Assembly (NCBI RefSeq): GCF_000236165.1
Contig: NZ_CM001373.1
Location: 660,304-724,303 of the forward strand
Source: Fluoribacter dumoffii NY 23
GTDB taxonomy: Bacteria; Pseudomonadota; Gammaproteobacteria; Legionellales; Legionellaceae
Direction of reading: 5' to 3'
Length of the DNA stretch: 64,000 nt
Positions 34,191 to 44,146 of this stretch are shown here, in pieces. Under the pieces are notes generated by a model, which was not told the origin of the DNA, did no database searches, and saw only the letters and a program-made list of their open reading frames with translations. Both the position numbers and the translations under genes were made by a program. Positions within the stretch are counted from its first letter, which is position 1. Each line of letters starts with the position of its first letter.

Positions 34191-34394
34191 TTATTTACTG
34201 AAAAACCAAAAAACAAGAGTAATGATCAGGCTAATTACGATGCAAGTAGTGATAGGGAAATAAAATGTAAAGTTGTTTTTCTGGATAATGATGTCACCTG
34301 GAAGTTTTCCCAATCCCATTTTTATCAAAAATGGCCAAAATATTCCTGCGATTAATAAAATAATACCCGTAATGATTAATATCTTTTGAGCCAT
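34191..34394 (-). CDS. DUF2905 small membrane protein
   Basis: A 67-residue protein with two transmembrane helices (LIITGIILLIAGIFWPFLI and ITTCIVISLIITLVFWFF) joined by the diagnostic GLGKLPGDIIIQKNNFTFYFP loop of the DUF2905 family. It is inserted in the inner membrane; the role is unknown. AGGA lies five bases before the ATG. Confidence 0.85.
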   Translation of the reverse strand: MAQKILIITGIILLIAGIFWPFLIKMGLGKLPGDIIIQKNNFTFYFPITTCIVISLIITLVFWFFSK

Positions 34395-34550
34395 TGTAAT
34401 CCTAAAGCATTAAATGAGGGGAAGGACGTTTTCCTGTAACCAATAACCCATTTATAATAGACGATCTACGGTTAGTTTTCTTGCAATTCGAATGAAAAAA
34501 GCAGAGGACGCACACAGTTCCGTAATGGTGAAATAACAATTGAGGTAAAA

Positions 34551-34586
34551 TTTGAGGAGTCAGGAGGCTCAACTTGACTTCTCAAA
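34551..34586 (-). terminator. Terminator of the giant gene
   Basis: TTTGAGGAGTCA (34551-34562) and TGACTTCTCAAA (34575-34586) make a 12-bp stem with one G-T wobble and a 12-base loop. On the minus strand it lies 23 bases beyond the giant gene stop and is followed by TTTTACC. Confidence 0.6.
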
Positions 34587-34609
34587 ATTCATTTTTGCCT
34601 TAACTGTAA

Positions 34610-37600
34610 CTAGGCGACAATTTTTGGTGTATCGAGATTAAGTTCAACCTCACCAATTGTACCTTCTTGTAGGGGAATCTGTGATTCCTCCTGGGTTAAT
34701 GTCGCCTGGAACTTCAGTAGATCCGCGGGTTTGAAGAAGCGACGACTTTGATACTGTGTTTTCTTAATTTCCTTTTCAGCAATTTTATTAATTAAGGGTT
34801 CAGTGTCGCCAAGTTCTTTTTCTATAGCTGTAATTTGTTCTTGTGATGCTTCATCGAGATAAGATGCCAAATCCTCTTTAGCTTCTGAGAGAAGATTCTT
34901 TATAAATTCCATTCTTTTCCTATCCAATAGCACATTGTGATCATTTAAGGCATATATCCACTGGATTTCTTCATGATCTAACTCTTGCCAGGCCAACTTG
35001 AGTTGTGCCTGAGGTTTTTCAACAGACTGGACAGTTTGTGAAAGTAATAGGTTTTTAGTTTTTAAGGTGATTTTTTCCCAATAGGAACAAGACTCCTCTT
35101 CCATTCGCTCTTCTGCTTTCGTAATGAGATATTCCGTATCTGATATCGACTTCTCATTTCTGCCGATTTGTTCGCCAATTTCCATCTTCTTTTTTTGAAT
35201 CTCGTCAAGTTTCTTTTGTATTTTTAATTGTTTGTTTAAAAGAAGTGCGAAGTCGAGATCGGGCTCTATGCCTAAAAGACTCTTGAGCTGGATCACATTT
35301 ACGGGCTGTGATTTCCAATCCAATTGTTTCAATTGACCGGCATGCTCCATTTGTTTCCTAATTTGTTCAGGGAACTCCTGAAAATCAATTACCGATTTAT
35401 CCCAGTCAAGAGCCAATATCGCCTTTAACCTGAATAATTTCGCGAATTCGGCTCGTTTGTGTGAAGGCAGGATATCAATAGTTTTTACGTCCGATAAATT
35501 CAAAAGAGCCTCTTTATTTTCCTCAAGAATTGATTTAACTCTCTTTATTTCATTACGCTCTGCTTCAACATGGGGAAGGAATGAGGATTCATATCCAGTA
35601 AATCCTTCCTGTAAGGGTGCGTCTTCAATTTGAAAATCTATATAAGATTGAATCCCGTCATTACCACTTTGAATATGCACTTGCTCAGGCTTAACATTAA
35701 ATAACGCAGCAAATTGGCTTTGTTTTTCTGCCAATAAGCTTTCTTGGGCATCTTGATTTAACCCATCTGGTTTATCCAATTCCTCTATGGATCTTAGGAG
35801 TTGTTTTTTTAATGCATTCAGTTGATTTAAATAAGGATGATATGCTTTATAAGAGCTAAAACGTAATGTAGCCTCATATAACTCATGTATTATATGAGTG
35901 GGATTATCCTTGCTCTGATTGCATATTTTGAGAAGTGCGGATTTTAAATGCTCCCATGTAGGATCATAGAGTGTTTTGAAAAAATGCGGTGATGTATGGC
36001 TCAAACAATTGCGGAACGCATCGATTTGATGCTCTGCGATTACTTGATCATGGCATTGTTGCCTAAAATCAAGATCGCAATGCGGGGCGCTATTTAATGA
36101 ATCAATCGCATTTAGAGCATCATTAATCACCTCTCGGGGCGATGAGTGCCGTATAGAAAACAGATACTTATCTTTTAAAATGGTTCGATGACGTTCAAGT
36201 GTCGCATACAGTCTCTGAATTTTATCTTTATCCTGGGGCGAATTAATTAGATCCCCCGCTAAAGTATAAATTTCTAATGCTGCATTTTTGGCTGCTGTTC
36301 GTTCGAACAGGGCATGGAGCGGTTCTGGATTTTCTTGAACCCAGGCAAACTCATCCATAAGGTATTGAGCCAATTTTTTCATTATTTCTTCATCGTAGGA
36401 CTTTTGTAAATCATTTAAATTTTCATCTTCCGGCAATCCTGAATTCCGATAAAGAGTAGAAAATGAGAGAATTAAACCTTGTACTTTAAATTGTTCGACA
36501 AGTGAGAATTGTGTTAATTGCTCGCAGTAATTTAATACTAAGGGCTTAATTTGCGATAATAATTCCCGGATGGCTTTATCATCGGCATTCATTAGCTTAC
36601 TTTGATAAAATTGAATAACACTTTCTGTAACTTTTTCTTTTTCTTCGCGATGTAGTACTCTGTTTTTTTGTTCAATTAACTTATAAATTACGGTTCTTAC
36701 AATTTCAGGTATGAAATAAGAGTTTTGCGAGGTATTTTTGGGGAAAAATACTTTTATAGTATCGGGACAAATCGCACAAAACTCCCCAATCAAATGAGGT
36801 AAAATTTGTTTACTTTGGGCCAGTTCCAAATCATTTTTTGTTTGACCTTCGGGTTTGGTATACTCCAGTACAACCCCCGCTTTATCAGCAATCACTGTTT
36901 CCAGGTTTTGATGCATTAGGGCTTTTACCCCAGCTTTAAATTGCTTCGGTTTTTGTTGAAGCTTAGACTGTATATTTAATTCCTGGAAGAAGTCTAGTTG
37001 TTTCAGAAACTTAAGCCTTAAGCTTTGCTCAAAGCTCATACGTACTGCTTTATCTGCTTTAGCGGCCCACTTTTCTTCTCGTGCATTCTCCCAAAGCTTA
37101 CAGGCGGTCTTTTTGAATTGCTCAATACTCTCATTAAGCGAGGTTTGAGTTACATTAGGATCCTGAGAACGGGTAAGCTCACTTAAGATCGTTTCGCGCC
37201 ATTGATAAAATTCAAATTTTATTCTTGGATCATCGGGATAAAATTCCAATAGCAAGCTTTCCCATGCCTCTATTTGTTGCATCAGTACTTGCTGTACTTC
37301 ATCTATAGCTTGAGTATAAATCCTGTCAACAGTTGCTTGTAATTTAATTTTATTTCTTAATTCTTCAACCGATTGCTCATTAATACTCTGACGCACCCAA
37401 GGTAAAATATAATAGAAAAATTTCTTGAGCATGTTTTCTGGAGGTTTGACTTGATAGATTGGCAACCAGTCACCAGGTTTGCCATTTCGTGCAGCTCGCC
37501 CTGCGATTTGAGTTGTCATCCTTTGTGTGTCTGCATACGTTTGAATTACGAACAAGCCTTTAGGATGATCACCTGTGTTGATATCTATTCCTTTGGCAAG

Positions 37601-40600
37601 CATAGCAGTACCCACAGTTATGGTATTAACCTGTCCAGCTTGCTTGATTATCTTATCCAATTCACTTGGGGATTCTTTACCGGTAATGATTTGAATCTTA
37701 AAACCTTGTTCTTTATAAAATTTTAAACTATTGCCAATTGCTTCTGCTTCATCAAAATCTTCATTGATAATGAGAATAGGTTGTGTTTGCGTATGACTCC
37801 ATTTTTCAATGGCCTGTTTACTTTGCGTAATAAGTGTTGCGTGTTCATCAAAAGTCTGTATCGCTAAATCTGGATTAAGCTCCATTGTAGGTTTGGTTAC
37901 AGGGCACTTAATGCGTTCAAATGTTTCCTGAATTGATTTAATTGTCTCTTCACGATTGAAAGTAAAGATGGGTTCATGATTTTTGCGTTTGTCACCTGCA
38001 TAGGGTGCTACACTGATGGCTTGAGTTCCTAAAGAGGTAGCCAAACTTTCCAGTTCCCCTTTATCTCCAGGAGTGGCTGAAATTCCCAGCAAACGTCCTT
38101 TTGTTTTTTGATAAAATTTAATTAAACCTTGAATTGATTGACTGGCAAGCACAGAGGGGACGCGATCAATAAAAATGTATTGTGCTTGGTCTTTATTTTC
38201 GAATTTTAATCGTGCCTGTAACGCTTGTTGTACTGCTTCTGTAAAAATTGAACCATGTTTAGGTGTACTGCGGATTAGAGGAACACAAGCGATTTTTTTA
38301 ATCACCTCATGACCTGTTTCATCCTTTTCCTTTATCGGTTGGACTATAAAATGTTTATTCTCCACCAGGGTTTGAGCAACACAGCTGGCATGAATCCATT
38401 GTTTCAGCTGGGTATTGCTTGATGCCATCAAATAGTTTTGCTTTTCTACATTACCATTAAATTGTTCATTTATTTGTTTGTTGAGAAAGATTCGAAACTG
38501 GTCCAAATCTTCATCCTCATCCCAGGGAGGATCAATCTTACGGAAAGCAGGAAGATTAATGAATTGATGTGCCAGCGGGTAAATCCATTGCTCTGGGTTG
38601 TCTTCGTTAGCAGCTTCAGTCTCAGCTACAAGTTTATGGAGTGTTACTTGATCTAAAAGTGCATCATCACATTCATCCAAAACAATATGAACCGGATCGC
38701 TGGTTTCCAGAAGCCCTTCTTTTTTAGCCTCTTTTGCCGCTAAGCGGAAAAGAGACATATCCTCACCTGTAGAGCAATTGATTCCATTAATTTGGTAAGC
38801 TTCAGTTGGAGTGTCACTTTGGATCAGTGCAGATTTTATTCCCAGAAATTTAAAGAAAGGTTCGCAGCTGTTTTCATAATCGCGAATAAGTAATGTTGGA
38901 TTAGCAGTGCATTGATCAACAGTACCCCCTTGTGACCATTGCAACACTGAAAGCATTGGAGTATTGATACTCTTACCTTCACCGGTTTTGATACGCATTA
39001 ACAGGTTAGATGAAGGGTCATGAAGGGCTAATAACAGGACGAGCATTTGGGTTGTATTTGGAAATAAACCTGTGGTTCGGAAGTAAATTTCTCGTAAATA
39101 AGCCAAAAGCTCGAGATTGGCGACTTCCACTTGTTCGGGAGGAATTGTTTTAGAGCGTAATTGTTGAAGTAGGGCGTTGGCTTGTATTTTTAGATCATGA
39201 CGCGAACAGGCAGTTAACTTCTTCAGGCCAGTGAAGTCATTAGGGTTTAATGGATCGGTATATCCTAAAGTTTCGATAAAAGTTAATTGCCTTGCAAGTT
39301 TCATTTGCAATGCATGAGGAAAGTCTTCTTCATGAAGCATGTCTTGCAAACTTACTAGCGCATCTTTTATTCGATTGGTGGCAAACTGTTTTGCTAAATC
39401 TCTTGTTTCACCTGTCTTCGCGAAGGGATTTGTGTCAAAACTCGAACAGTAGTCATGGAGTTTTGTTGAGTCATGAGCGAGCAGGGCCGTGTTAAGGCTT
39501 TGGGCATTGGGGTAGGGTGGAGTCGCAAATAGTTTAAGAACCTTCCCAACATCAGCTGCAGAGCGTCGTCCCAAACCTTTAGTGACTTCCAGCAAGGCCG
39601 GCAAGTTCACTGTGGGATCTTTTTTATTTTTTGCCAATCCCGTAACAATGGCAATAATGTTTGTTCTGTTTTCAGGATTAATTTGCGTCAGTTGTTGAAG
39701 AATCAGAGGGTAATTAGCCAAATCATGATTAGGATTATCATGAGAAACTATATGGAGTAAGGCAATGCAAAGTTCGGCTTGGTCTTGATTTTGAGTTAAG
39801 AATAACTGAGTTTGTTGTATCAATCCCTGGACAAGTTCGGCGCTCGATCCTGAAAGTCCAACAAGTATTTGCAAAATTTTCTTGATAATTAAAGATTTGG
39901 TTTCTTCTGGAAGGTCTGCTTTCTTCAATTCATTTAAAGCAGCGAGGGGAAAGGGACTCGCACTTCTCAGATTGTGAGCCATGCTCATTTTAAAGAACAT
40001 CGTTTGTGTTTCTGGCTCAAGACCCTGTATTTTAAAGAGTTCTACCAATCCATTTATTGCCCGTTCCAGTGCAGCAGGATCGGCATTGGGATACTCCTCT
40101 AAAGCCTGGGTGGTCAGTTTCAAGTAATGATCCAGTTTATCTGAATCTTCTTGGATTAAATTCCCTACTAAAATTTGTTTTTGTTTAAAGTTTAAACGAG
40201 CTAACAGTCCGGTATTAAGTTGTTTGTAAATTTTAATGAATTGCTGGGGAAGCCTATCATTGATATCAATAAGTAAATTTAGATAATTCGCAATTGATTC
40301 AATTTTATCTTTGTAATTTTGTAGTGCCAGATGGGAAGGTGCATTTTCATCAATTGAAGCAGCTTCATCAAGAATGCTTTTTTCAAATTCCAGATCTTGG
40401 GTATTCAATTGATGTAAGGTTTTTTTCAACGCAGGCACTACTTTTTTCTGGATCAGTTCTTCTTTGAAAAAGAAGGTTAAGGAATGGGTTTCATTAAATT
40501 GCTCCATCCAGGAAAAACAGGTATTTAAATCCAAATCCTTGACAATCTGTTTATTCCTGGGATTTTCAAAGAAGGCTCTCATCTGCGACATAAGCAAGTT

Positions 40601-43357
40601 ATGAACTGAGCCTAGAACACTAGCAAAGGCTTTTCCTGTAGTTTGATCGTTGGCTTTTCTTTTTCCAGTGAGCAAGAAACTTAAAATGTATTCCCCTTTT
40701 GTTTCTCCAAGGATGAGGCTGTAGGTACCTTCGAGTAACATAGGCTTTTTTTCTTCAAAAAAACGAAATTTTTCAAGTACTTCCGGGAATTGGGGATTGG
40801 GCATTTGTAGCATGGTAACTAATTCATGCACTGCATCAAAAAGCGGCATCAATTCCTTACCCAATTGCTCGCGCAATTTCTGCGGTACCATGTAATTTTG
40901 TAAATGCTTTTCCAGTTCCTGCTTTAGTTTATTTACTTCGAATACTGCACTTCTTTTTTTAATTGCATCAACAAGCGCATCAACAATTAAATCATCGAGC
41001 TTGGATATATCTCCATTACCAACGACACAATCTTTTAAAAGATTTTGTTCAATAAGAAGATTTTTAAACCATTCCTCTTGCTTTTCCGGGGTATTACATT
41101 CAGCCGGAATATTGATATTATTAGAATTGGCAAGAGTATCAATAAGACTTTGTATCTGCTCAATTTTAGGTAATTCTTGGGATTTGGAGATATTAATTTG
41201 GCTCAATGTATGGAGTACAGTCTTCTGCAATTCAATATTTTTTTTAACTTTTAGATTTTGAATTGCCAATACCAAATTATCTACAGCGTCTTGAGCCAAG
41301 TCAGGCTGATTGAGTTTTGCCAGTAACTTAATCAGATCGGGTGATAAAGTCTCGCGATTCCCCAGCAGCATTGTCGTAAATGATGCGGTAACCGCAAGAG
41401 AAAATTGATTTATTTGCGGAGCCGGATCAGTTTTTTGAATACGCTCTTGTAAAATGCCCAGGATTTCAGGGCCTTCATTCTCCAGGCATGATACCAATGG
41501 GGTAATGAAATCATCTTTCAAGTGTTTCTCAGGAAATGCAGTTTTAAACTCAATACATTGCTTCATAAATGTATTGATCTGCGCAAATGAAAAATTGGTC
41601 TTGAATTTAAAGGAGCGGGAAAATGCTTGCAGTAAATCATTGCGATCAGCGGGTTCCAATACTTGTAATGATTGGATGCAATTATTTAACTCCTCTCTCC
41701 ATTGTACGGGGTTTAATGTATCCTTGTTTGCAAAAGTGCAGGTTAAGATAAAAGTTAATTGATTTTTTTGAACAGAGGTCCAGGAGGCAAGTTTTTCAAT
41801 TTCAAAAAGTTGTGCCTGAATGTCAGATAACCTTATTTCCTTTTTCCAGTTTTGCCCAAAATATCGAAATATCCAGGGCTTAAGATCAAATACTTCATTG
41901 TTGATTTGTTGATAAATAGGCTCTGGATCGGGGATGCTATCTTCAGGGTTTTCAAGCTTCATACAGTCAGCAACTTGCTTGAATTGTTCTGCAGCTGGTT
42001 TTTGTAACATGGCATAATGCACCCCGGTTGGGCCCCAGTTCAGATCCGACAAAGAAAGACATTGTTCCTGCGGATTTTGAGCATGTTCTATAACATCCAA
42101 CACCCTGTTTAAGGTTATGAGTAAATGCCCCTTGTGGTTTATAGGGCATGGATTTGGTAGTGTCAGGTTTTTTTCTGCAATTCGGGGAAGAAAGATTTGC
42201 GTATATGCTTCAAAAAATACATTAAAGTCAAAACTTTCCGGGTCGTAGTTTAAATGGGACGCGACCAGGGTATTCCACCATTCTTTTTGTTCTGCAGGCA
42301 GTTGCACAAGTTTTTGAAGGTTTTTTATTCCTCGAGTGCTCAAAAGAGCATTTTGGACTTCAGGGGTTTTGAAACACTCCAAATTAATTTTTTTATTCAA
42401 ACATGCGGTAAGGAGTCTGACTAAAACGATAGAGTGGGATTCACCTCCCATTAAATACTGCTTGCAAAGCAAGGGAACCAGGAACTCTTCATTCTGGTCT
42501 GATTGGATTAATGCTGTGATTTCATCTTCATAAGCAGGTAATAATCCCAGAAGGATATTTTTTTGGTTAGGGGAGAACTGGGAAGCCAAAAGTGCGTTAA
42601 TCGTATTTTGTGAAAGCAAAGGCAGCAGAGAGGATGCTTCTTCAACAGAGGGCAAAATTAAACCATCCTGTTTTTTAAGCACAGGTGCTAAAGCAGTGGG
42701 AATTTTTTTGGGTGAATCAGTATAACAAAACGCTTTTTTGTCTTTATTTATATAAAAACCCTTAGGAAGATTGTTCGGGATAATTCCGTCCCTAAATGCA
42801 TAGCCATGTTCTCTTAATTGTGGAATAACTGAATCTTCCACCTGATCAATACCTAATGCCCTAAGTTGTTTGACCAGTTCGGGAAAATCGGGAAGGTCTA
42901 AGGGTGACAATTGAAGTGCTGGACTTACTATCTGCTCACTTTGGTCAAGGTGAATAGCGTGTTGGATACTGGGTGGTTTAGGTATCTCAAAACTTTTTTG
43001 AATTTGGATACGAGCCCGGACCGCAGGTGATTTTGAATTCAAGGCATACTTCAGTGGATTTATTTTAGGGGTATTGGAGGTGTTTTTCAGGATGGTTTCG
43101 GCTGTTTTATTTAATACAGTCCGCCGAGCGAGAAAGGAGAGTTGCTTTGTTGCTTGCTCATTTCCCGGAATTTTAAAAATGAAAAGACGTTTACGTTCGT
43201 CAGTAACGAATTGGGAAAGTGCACGAATATCTTTAGCGGTGATCTGTTGTGCATCAAGTTCAATTTCTAAAGGATTATAATTTACTTCGGTTTCATAGGA
43301 GGCAATCAGATTTTCCAATAAAGCTTGAAGGTATTTGTTTTCTGAGAATTGAGGCAC
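34610..43357 (-). CDS. Giant 2915-residue protein with a SecA-like helicase motor
   Basis: One uninterrupted frame of 2915 residues. Residues 1-1400 are mostly helical and unrecognised. Residues 1430-1960 carry a full SecA-type superfamily 2 motor: GLFPNTTQ (Q-motif-like), RIKTGEGKS (Walker A, near 1453), TANPTLLIRDYE (Ia), NCSTGEDMSLF, LDECDD (motif II, near 1558), LLGISATPGDKGE (III, near 1755), TVGTAMLAKGIDI (V, near 1920) and QIAGRAARNGKPGD (VI, near 1950). The remainder is helical, with a coiled coil near 2710-2790 (KIQKKLDEIQKKKMEIGEQI). It lacks the SecA zinc-binding tail and is three times SecA length, so it is not the housekeeping SecA. The start is GTG 43357 with AGGAG seven bases upstream. 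The function is unknown; it may be a Dot/Icm effector or a cytosolic ATPase. Confidence 0.85.
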   Translation of the reverse strand: MPQFSENKYLQALLENLIASYETEVNYNPLEIELDAQQITAKDIRALSQFVTDERKRLFIFKIPGNEQATKQLSFLARRTVLNKTAETILKNTSNTPKINPLKYALNSKSPAVRARIQIQKSFEIPKPPSIQHAIHLDQSEQIVSPALQLSPLDLPDFPELVKQLRALGIDQVEDSVIPQLREHGYAFRDGIIPNNLPKGFYINKDKKAFCYTDSPKKIPTALAPVLKKQDGLILPSVEEASSLLPLLSQNTINALLASQFSPNQKNILLGLLPAYEDEITALIQSDQNEEFLVPLLCKQYLMGGESHSIVLVRLLTACLNKKINLECFKTPEVQNALLSTRGIKNLQKLVQLPAEQKEWWNTLVASHLNYDPESFDFNVFFEAYTQIFLPRIAEKNLTLPNPCPINHKGHLLITLNRVLDVIEHAQNPQEQCLSLSDLNWGPTGVHYAMLQKPAAEQFKQVADCMKLENPEDSIPDPEPIYQQINNEVFDLKPWIFRYFGQNWKKEIRLSDIQAQLFEIEKLASWTSVQKNQLTFILTCTFANKDTLNPVQWREELNNCIQSLQVLEPADRNDLLQAFSRSFKFKTNFSFAQINTFMKQCIEFKTAFPEKHLKDDFITPLVSCLENEGPEILGILQERIQKTDPAPQINQFSLAVTASFTTMLLGNRETLSPDLIKLLAKLNQPDLAQDAVDNLVLAIQNLKVKKNIELQKTVLHTLSQINISKSQELPKIEQIQSLIDTLANSNNINIPAECNTPEKQEEWFKNLLIEQNLLKDCVVGNGDISKLDDLIVDALVDAIKKRSAVFEVNKLKQELEKHLQNYMVPQKLREQLGKELMPLFDAVHELVTMLQMPNPQFPEVLEKFRFFEEKKPMLLEGTYSLILGETKGEYILSFLLTGKRKANDQTTGKAFASVLGSVHNLLMSQMRAFFENPRNKQIVKDLDLNTCFSWMEQFNETHSLTFFFKEELIQKKVVPALKKTLHQLNTQDLEFEKSILDEAASIDENAPSHLALQNYKDKIESIANYLNLLIDINDRLPQQFIKIYKQLNTGLLARLNFKQKQILVGNLIQEDSDKLDHYLKLTTQALEEYPNADPAALERAINGLVELFKIQGLEPETQTMFFKMSMAHNLRSASPFPLAALNELKKADLPEETKSLIIKKILQILVGLSGSSAELVQGLIQQTQLFLTQNQDQAELCIALLHIVSHDNPNHDLANYPLILQQLTQINPENRTNIIAIVTGLAKNKKDPTVNLPALLEVTKGLGRRSAADVGKVLKLFATPPYPNAQSLNTALLAHDSTKLHDYCSSFDTNPFAKTGETRDLAKQFATNRIKDALVSLQDMLHEEDFPHALQMKLARQLTFIETLGYTDPLNPNDFTGLKKLTACSRHDLKIQANALLQQLRSKTIPPEQVEVANLELLAYLREIYFRTTGLFPNTTQMLVLLLALHDPSSNLLMRIKTGEGKSINTPMLSVLQWSQGGTVDQCTANPTLLIRDYENSCEPFFKFLGIKSALIQSDTPTEAYQINGINCSTGEDMSLFRLAAKEAKKEGLLETSDPVHIVLDECDDALLDQVTLHKLVAETEAANEDNPEQWIYPLAHQFINLPAFRKIDPPWDEDEDLDQFRIFLNKQINEQFNGNVEKQNYLMASSNTQLKQWIHASCVAQTLVENKHFIVQPIKEKDETGHEVIKKIACVPLIRSTPKHGSIFTEAVQQALQARLKFENKDQAQYIFIDRVPSVLASQSIQGLIKFYQKTKGRLLGISATPGDKGELESLATSLGTQAISVAPYAGDKRKNHEPIFTFNREETIKSIQETFERIKCPVTKPTMELNPDLAIQTFDEHATLITQSKQAIEKWSHTQTQPILIINEDFDEAEAIGNSLKFYKEQGFKIQIITGKESPSELDKIIKQAGQVNTITVGTAMLAKGIDINTGDHPKGLFVIQTYADTQRMTTQIAGRAARNGKPGDWLPIYQVKPPENMLKKFFYYILPWVRQSINEQSVEELRNKIKLQATVDRIYTQAIDEVQQVLMQQIEAWESLLLEFYPDDPRIKFEFYQWRETILSELTRSQDPNVTQTSLNESIEQFKKTACKLWENAREEKWAAKADKAVRMSFEQSLRLKFLKQLDFFQELNIQSKLQQKPKQFKAGVKALMHQNLETVIADKAGVVLEYTKPEGQTKNDLELAQSKQILPHLIGEFCAICPDTIKVFFPKNTSQNSYFIPEIVRTVIYKLIEQKNRVLHREEKEKVTESVIQFYQSKLMNADDKAIRELLSQIKPLVLNYCEQLTQFSLVEQFKVQGLILSFSTLYRNSGLPEDENLNDLQKSYDEEIMKKLAQYLMDEFAWVQENPEPLHALFERTAAKNAALEIYTLAGDLINSPQDKDKIQRLYATLERHRTILKDKYLFSIRHSSPREVINDALNAIDSLNSAPHCDLDFRQQCHDQVIAEHQIDAFRNCLSHTSPHFFKTLYDPTWEHLKSALLKICNQSKDNPTHIIHELYEATLRFSSYKAYHPYLNQLNALKKQLLRSIEELDKPDGLNQDAQESLLAEKQSQFAALFNVKPEQVHIQSGNDGIQSYIDFQIEDAPLQEGFTGYESSFLPHVEAERNEIKRVKSILEENKEALLNLSDVKTIDILPSHKRAEFAKLFRLKAILALDWDKSVIDFQEFPEQIRKQMEHAGQLKQLDWKSQPVNVIQLKSLLGIEPDLDFALLLNKQLKIQKKLDEIQKKKMEIGEQIGRNEKSISDTEYLITKAEERMEEESCSYWEKITLKTKNLLLSQTVQSVEKPQAQLKLAWQELDHEEIQWIYALNDHNVLLDRKRMEFIKNLLSEAKEDLASYLDEASQEQITAIEKELGDTEPLINKIAEKEIKKTQYQSRRFFKPADLLKFQATLTQEESQIPLQEGTIGEVELNLDTPKIVA

Positions 43358-43638
43358 CGCAAAACTCCTGGAGTTGAAGAAATAAAGTACACTAGTTAAT
43401 AACCCTGAGTGATACTTTTATATCATTACTGGTGCGACGTATTATAATCAAAAAAAAAGAATATATACAGCACGATATGTAAATAAATTATTCATAAAGT
43501 AGTTTGTGCATATAAAAAAGCGTCTTTTTAAACGAAGACCAGAACTGTTAAAGTGCTTCCTGCCATGCTCTGAGGTGGCTTTGGATTTATCAATTTTTAA
43601 CCGAAAATAAACTTCTTTATGAAAAGTGTAAAATTTAC
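43358..43638. other. Intergenic region upstream of the giant gene and tRNA-Ala
   Basis: No convincing gene. It contains the giant gene leader (AGGAG at about 43365) and AT-rich DNA with A-runs around 43450-43490. I see no long inverted repeat here. Confidence 0.5.
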
Positions 43639-43667
43639 TTGACAGAGCCGGGGTAGCTAATTAAACT
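43639..43667 (+). promoter_or_regulatory. Promoter of the tRNA-Ala/tRNA-Glu operon
   Basis: A consensus -35 TTGACA (43639-43644), a 17-base spacer and TAAACT (43662-43667) end 15 bases before the tRNA-Ala 5' end. Confidence 0.75.
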
Positions 43668-43682
43668 GCGAACCTAATTTTA

Positions 43683-43755
<73 letters not shown>

Positions 43756-43758
<3 letters not shown>

Positions 43759-43780
43759 TCAACATCACAGATGTTGATGG
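43756..43780 (+). other. Hairpin overlapping the tRNA-Ala 3' end
   Basis: CCATCAACAT (43756-43765), which begins with the encoded CCA, pairs perfectly with ATGTTGATGG (43771-43780) around CACAG. It may be a processing signal between tRNA-Ala and tRNA-Glu. A-rather than T-rich DNA follows, so it is not a plus-strand terminator. Confidence 0.55.
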
Positions 43781-43794
43781 AAAAAACGTTATAG

Positions 43795-43870
43795 GTCCCC
43801 ATCGTCTAGCGGCCTAGGACACTGCCCTTTCACGGCGGTAACAGGGGTTCGAACCCCCTTGGGGACGCCA
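43795..43870 (+). tRNA. tRNA-Glu (anticodon TTC), copy 1
   Basis: 76 bases starting GTCCCCATCGTCTAGCGG and ending with encoded CCA; anticodon loop CTTTCAC gives TTC. It is identical to copy 2. Confidence 0.97.
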
Positions 43871-43919
43871 TTATTGGCATTAGTAGTTGTTGCGGTAAAT
43901 AGTTGTAAAAAAGATCCAG

Positions 43920-43995
43920 GTCCCCATCGTCTAGCGGCCTAGGACACTGCCCTTTCACGGCGGTAACAGGGGTTCGAACCCCCTTGGGGACGCCA
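43920..43995 (+). tRNA. tRNA-Glu (anticodon TTC), copy 2
   Basis: An exact 76-base duplicate of the preceding tRNA-Glu, 49 bases downstream. The spacers differ, so the duplication is old or maintained by gene conversion. Confidence 0.97.
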
Positions 43996-44146
43996 CATTC
44001 GCTTTGATTTAAGCAATTCTTCTTATTATCTTATTTTTATTACATCTTAAATAGAGTGCTTTATTTATTTAGTCCAAGAGAGAAGCCTGGAGAATGTAAA
44101 AACCGTTTTACAACGTTCTTTTTTCTGCAAGCTTATCCTTATTATT

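Noticed and set aside
34610..43357. Housekeeping SecA translocase
   Set aside because: The protein is about three times SecA length, has no C-terminal zinc-binding tail, and its motifs (IKTGEGKS, DECDD, ISATPGD) diverge from true SecA.
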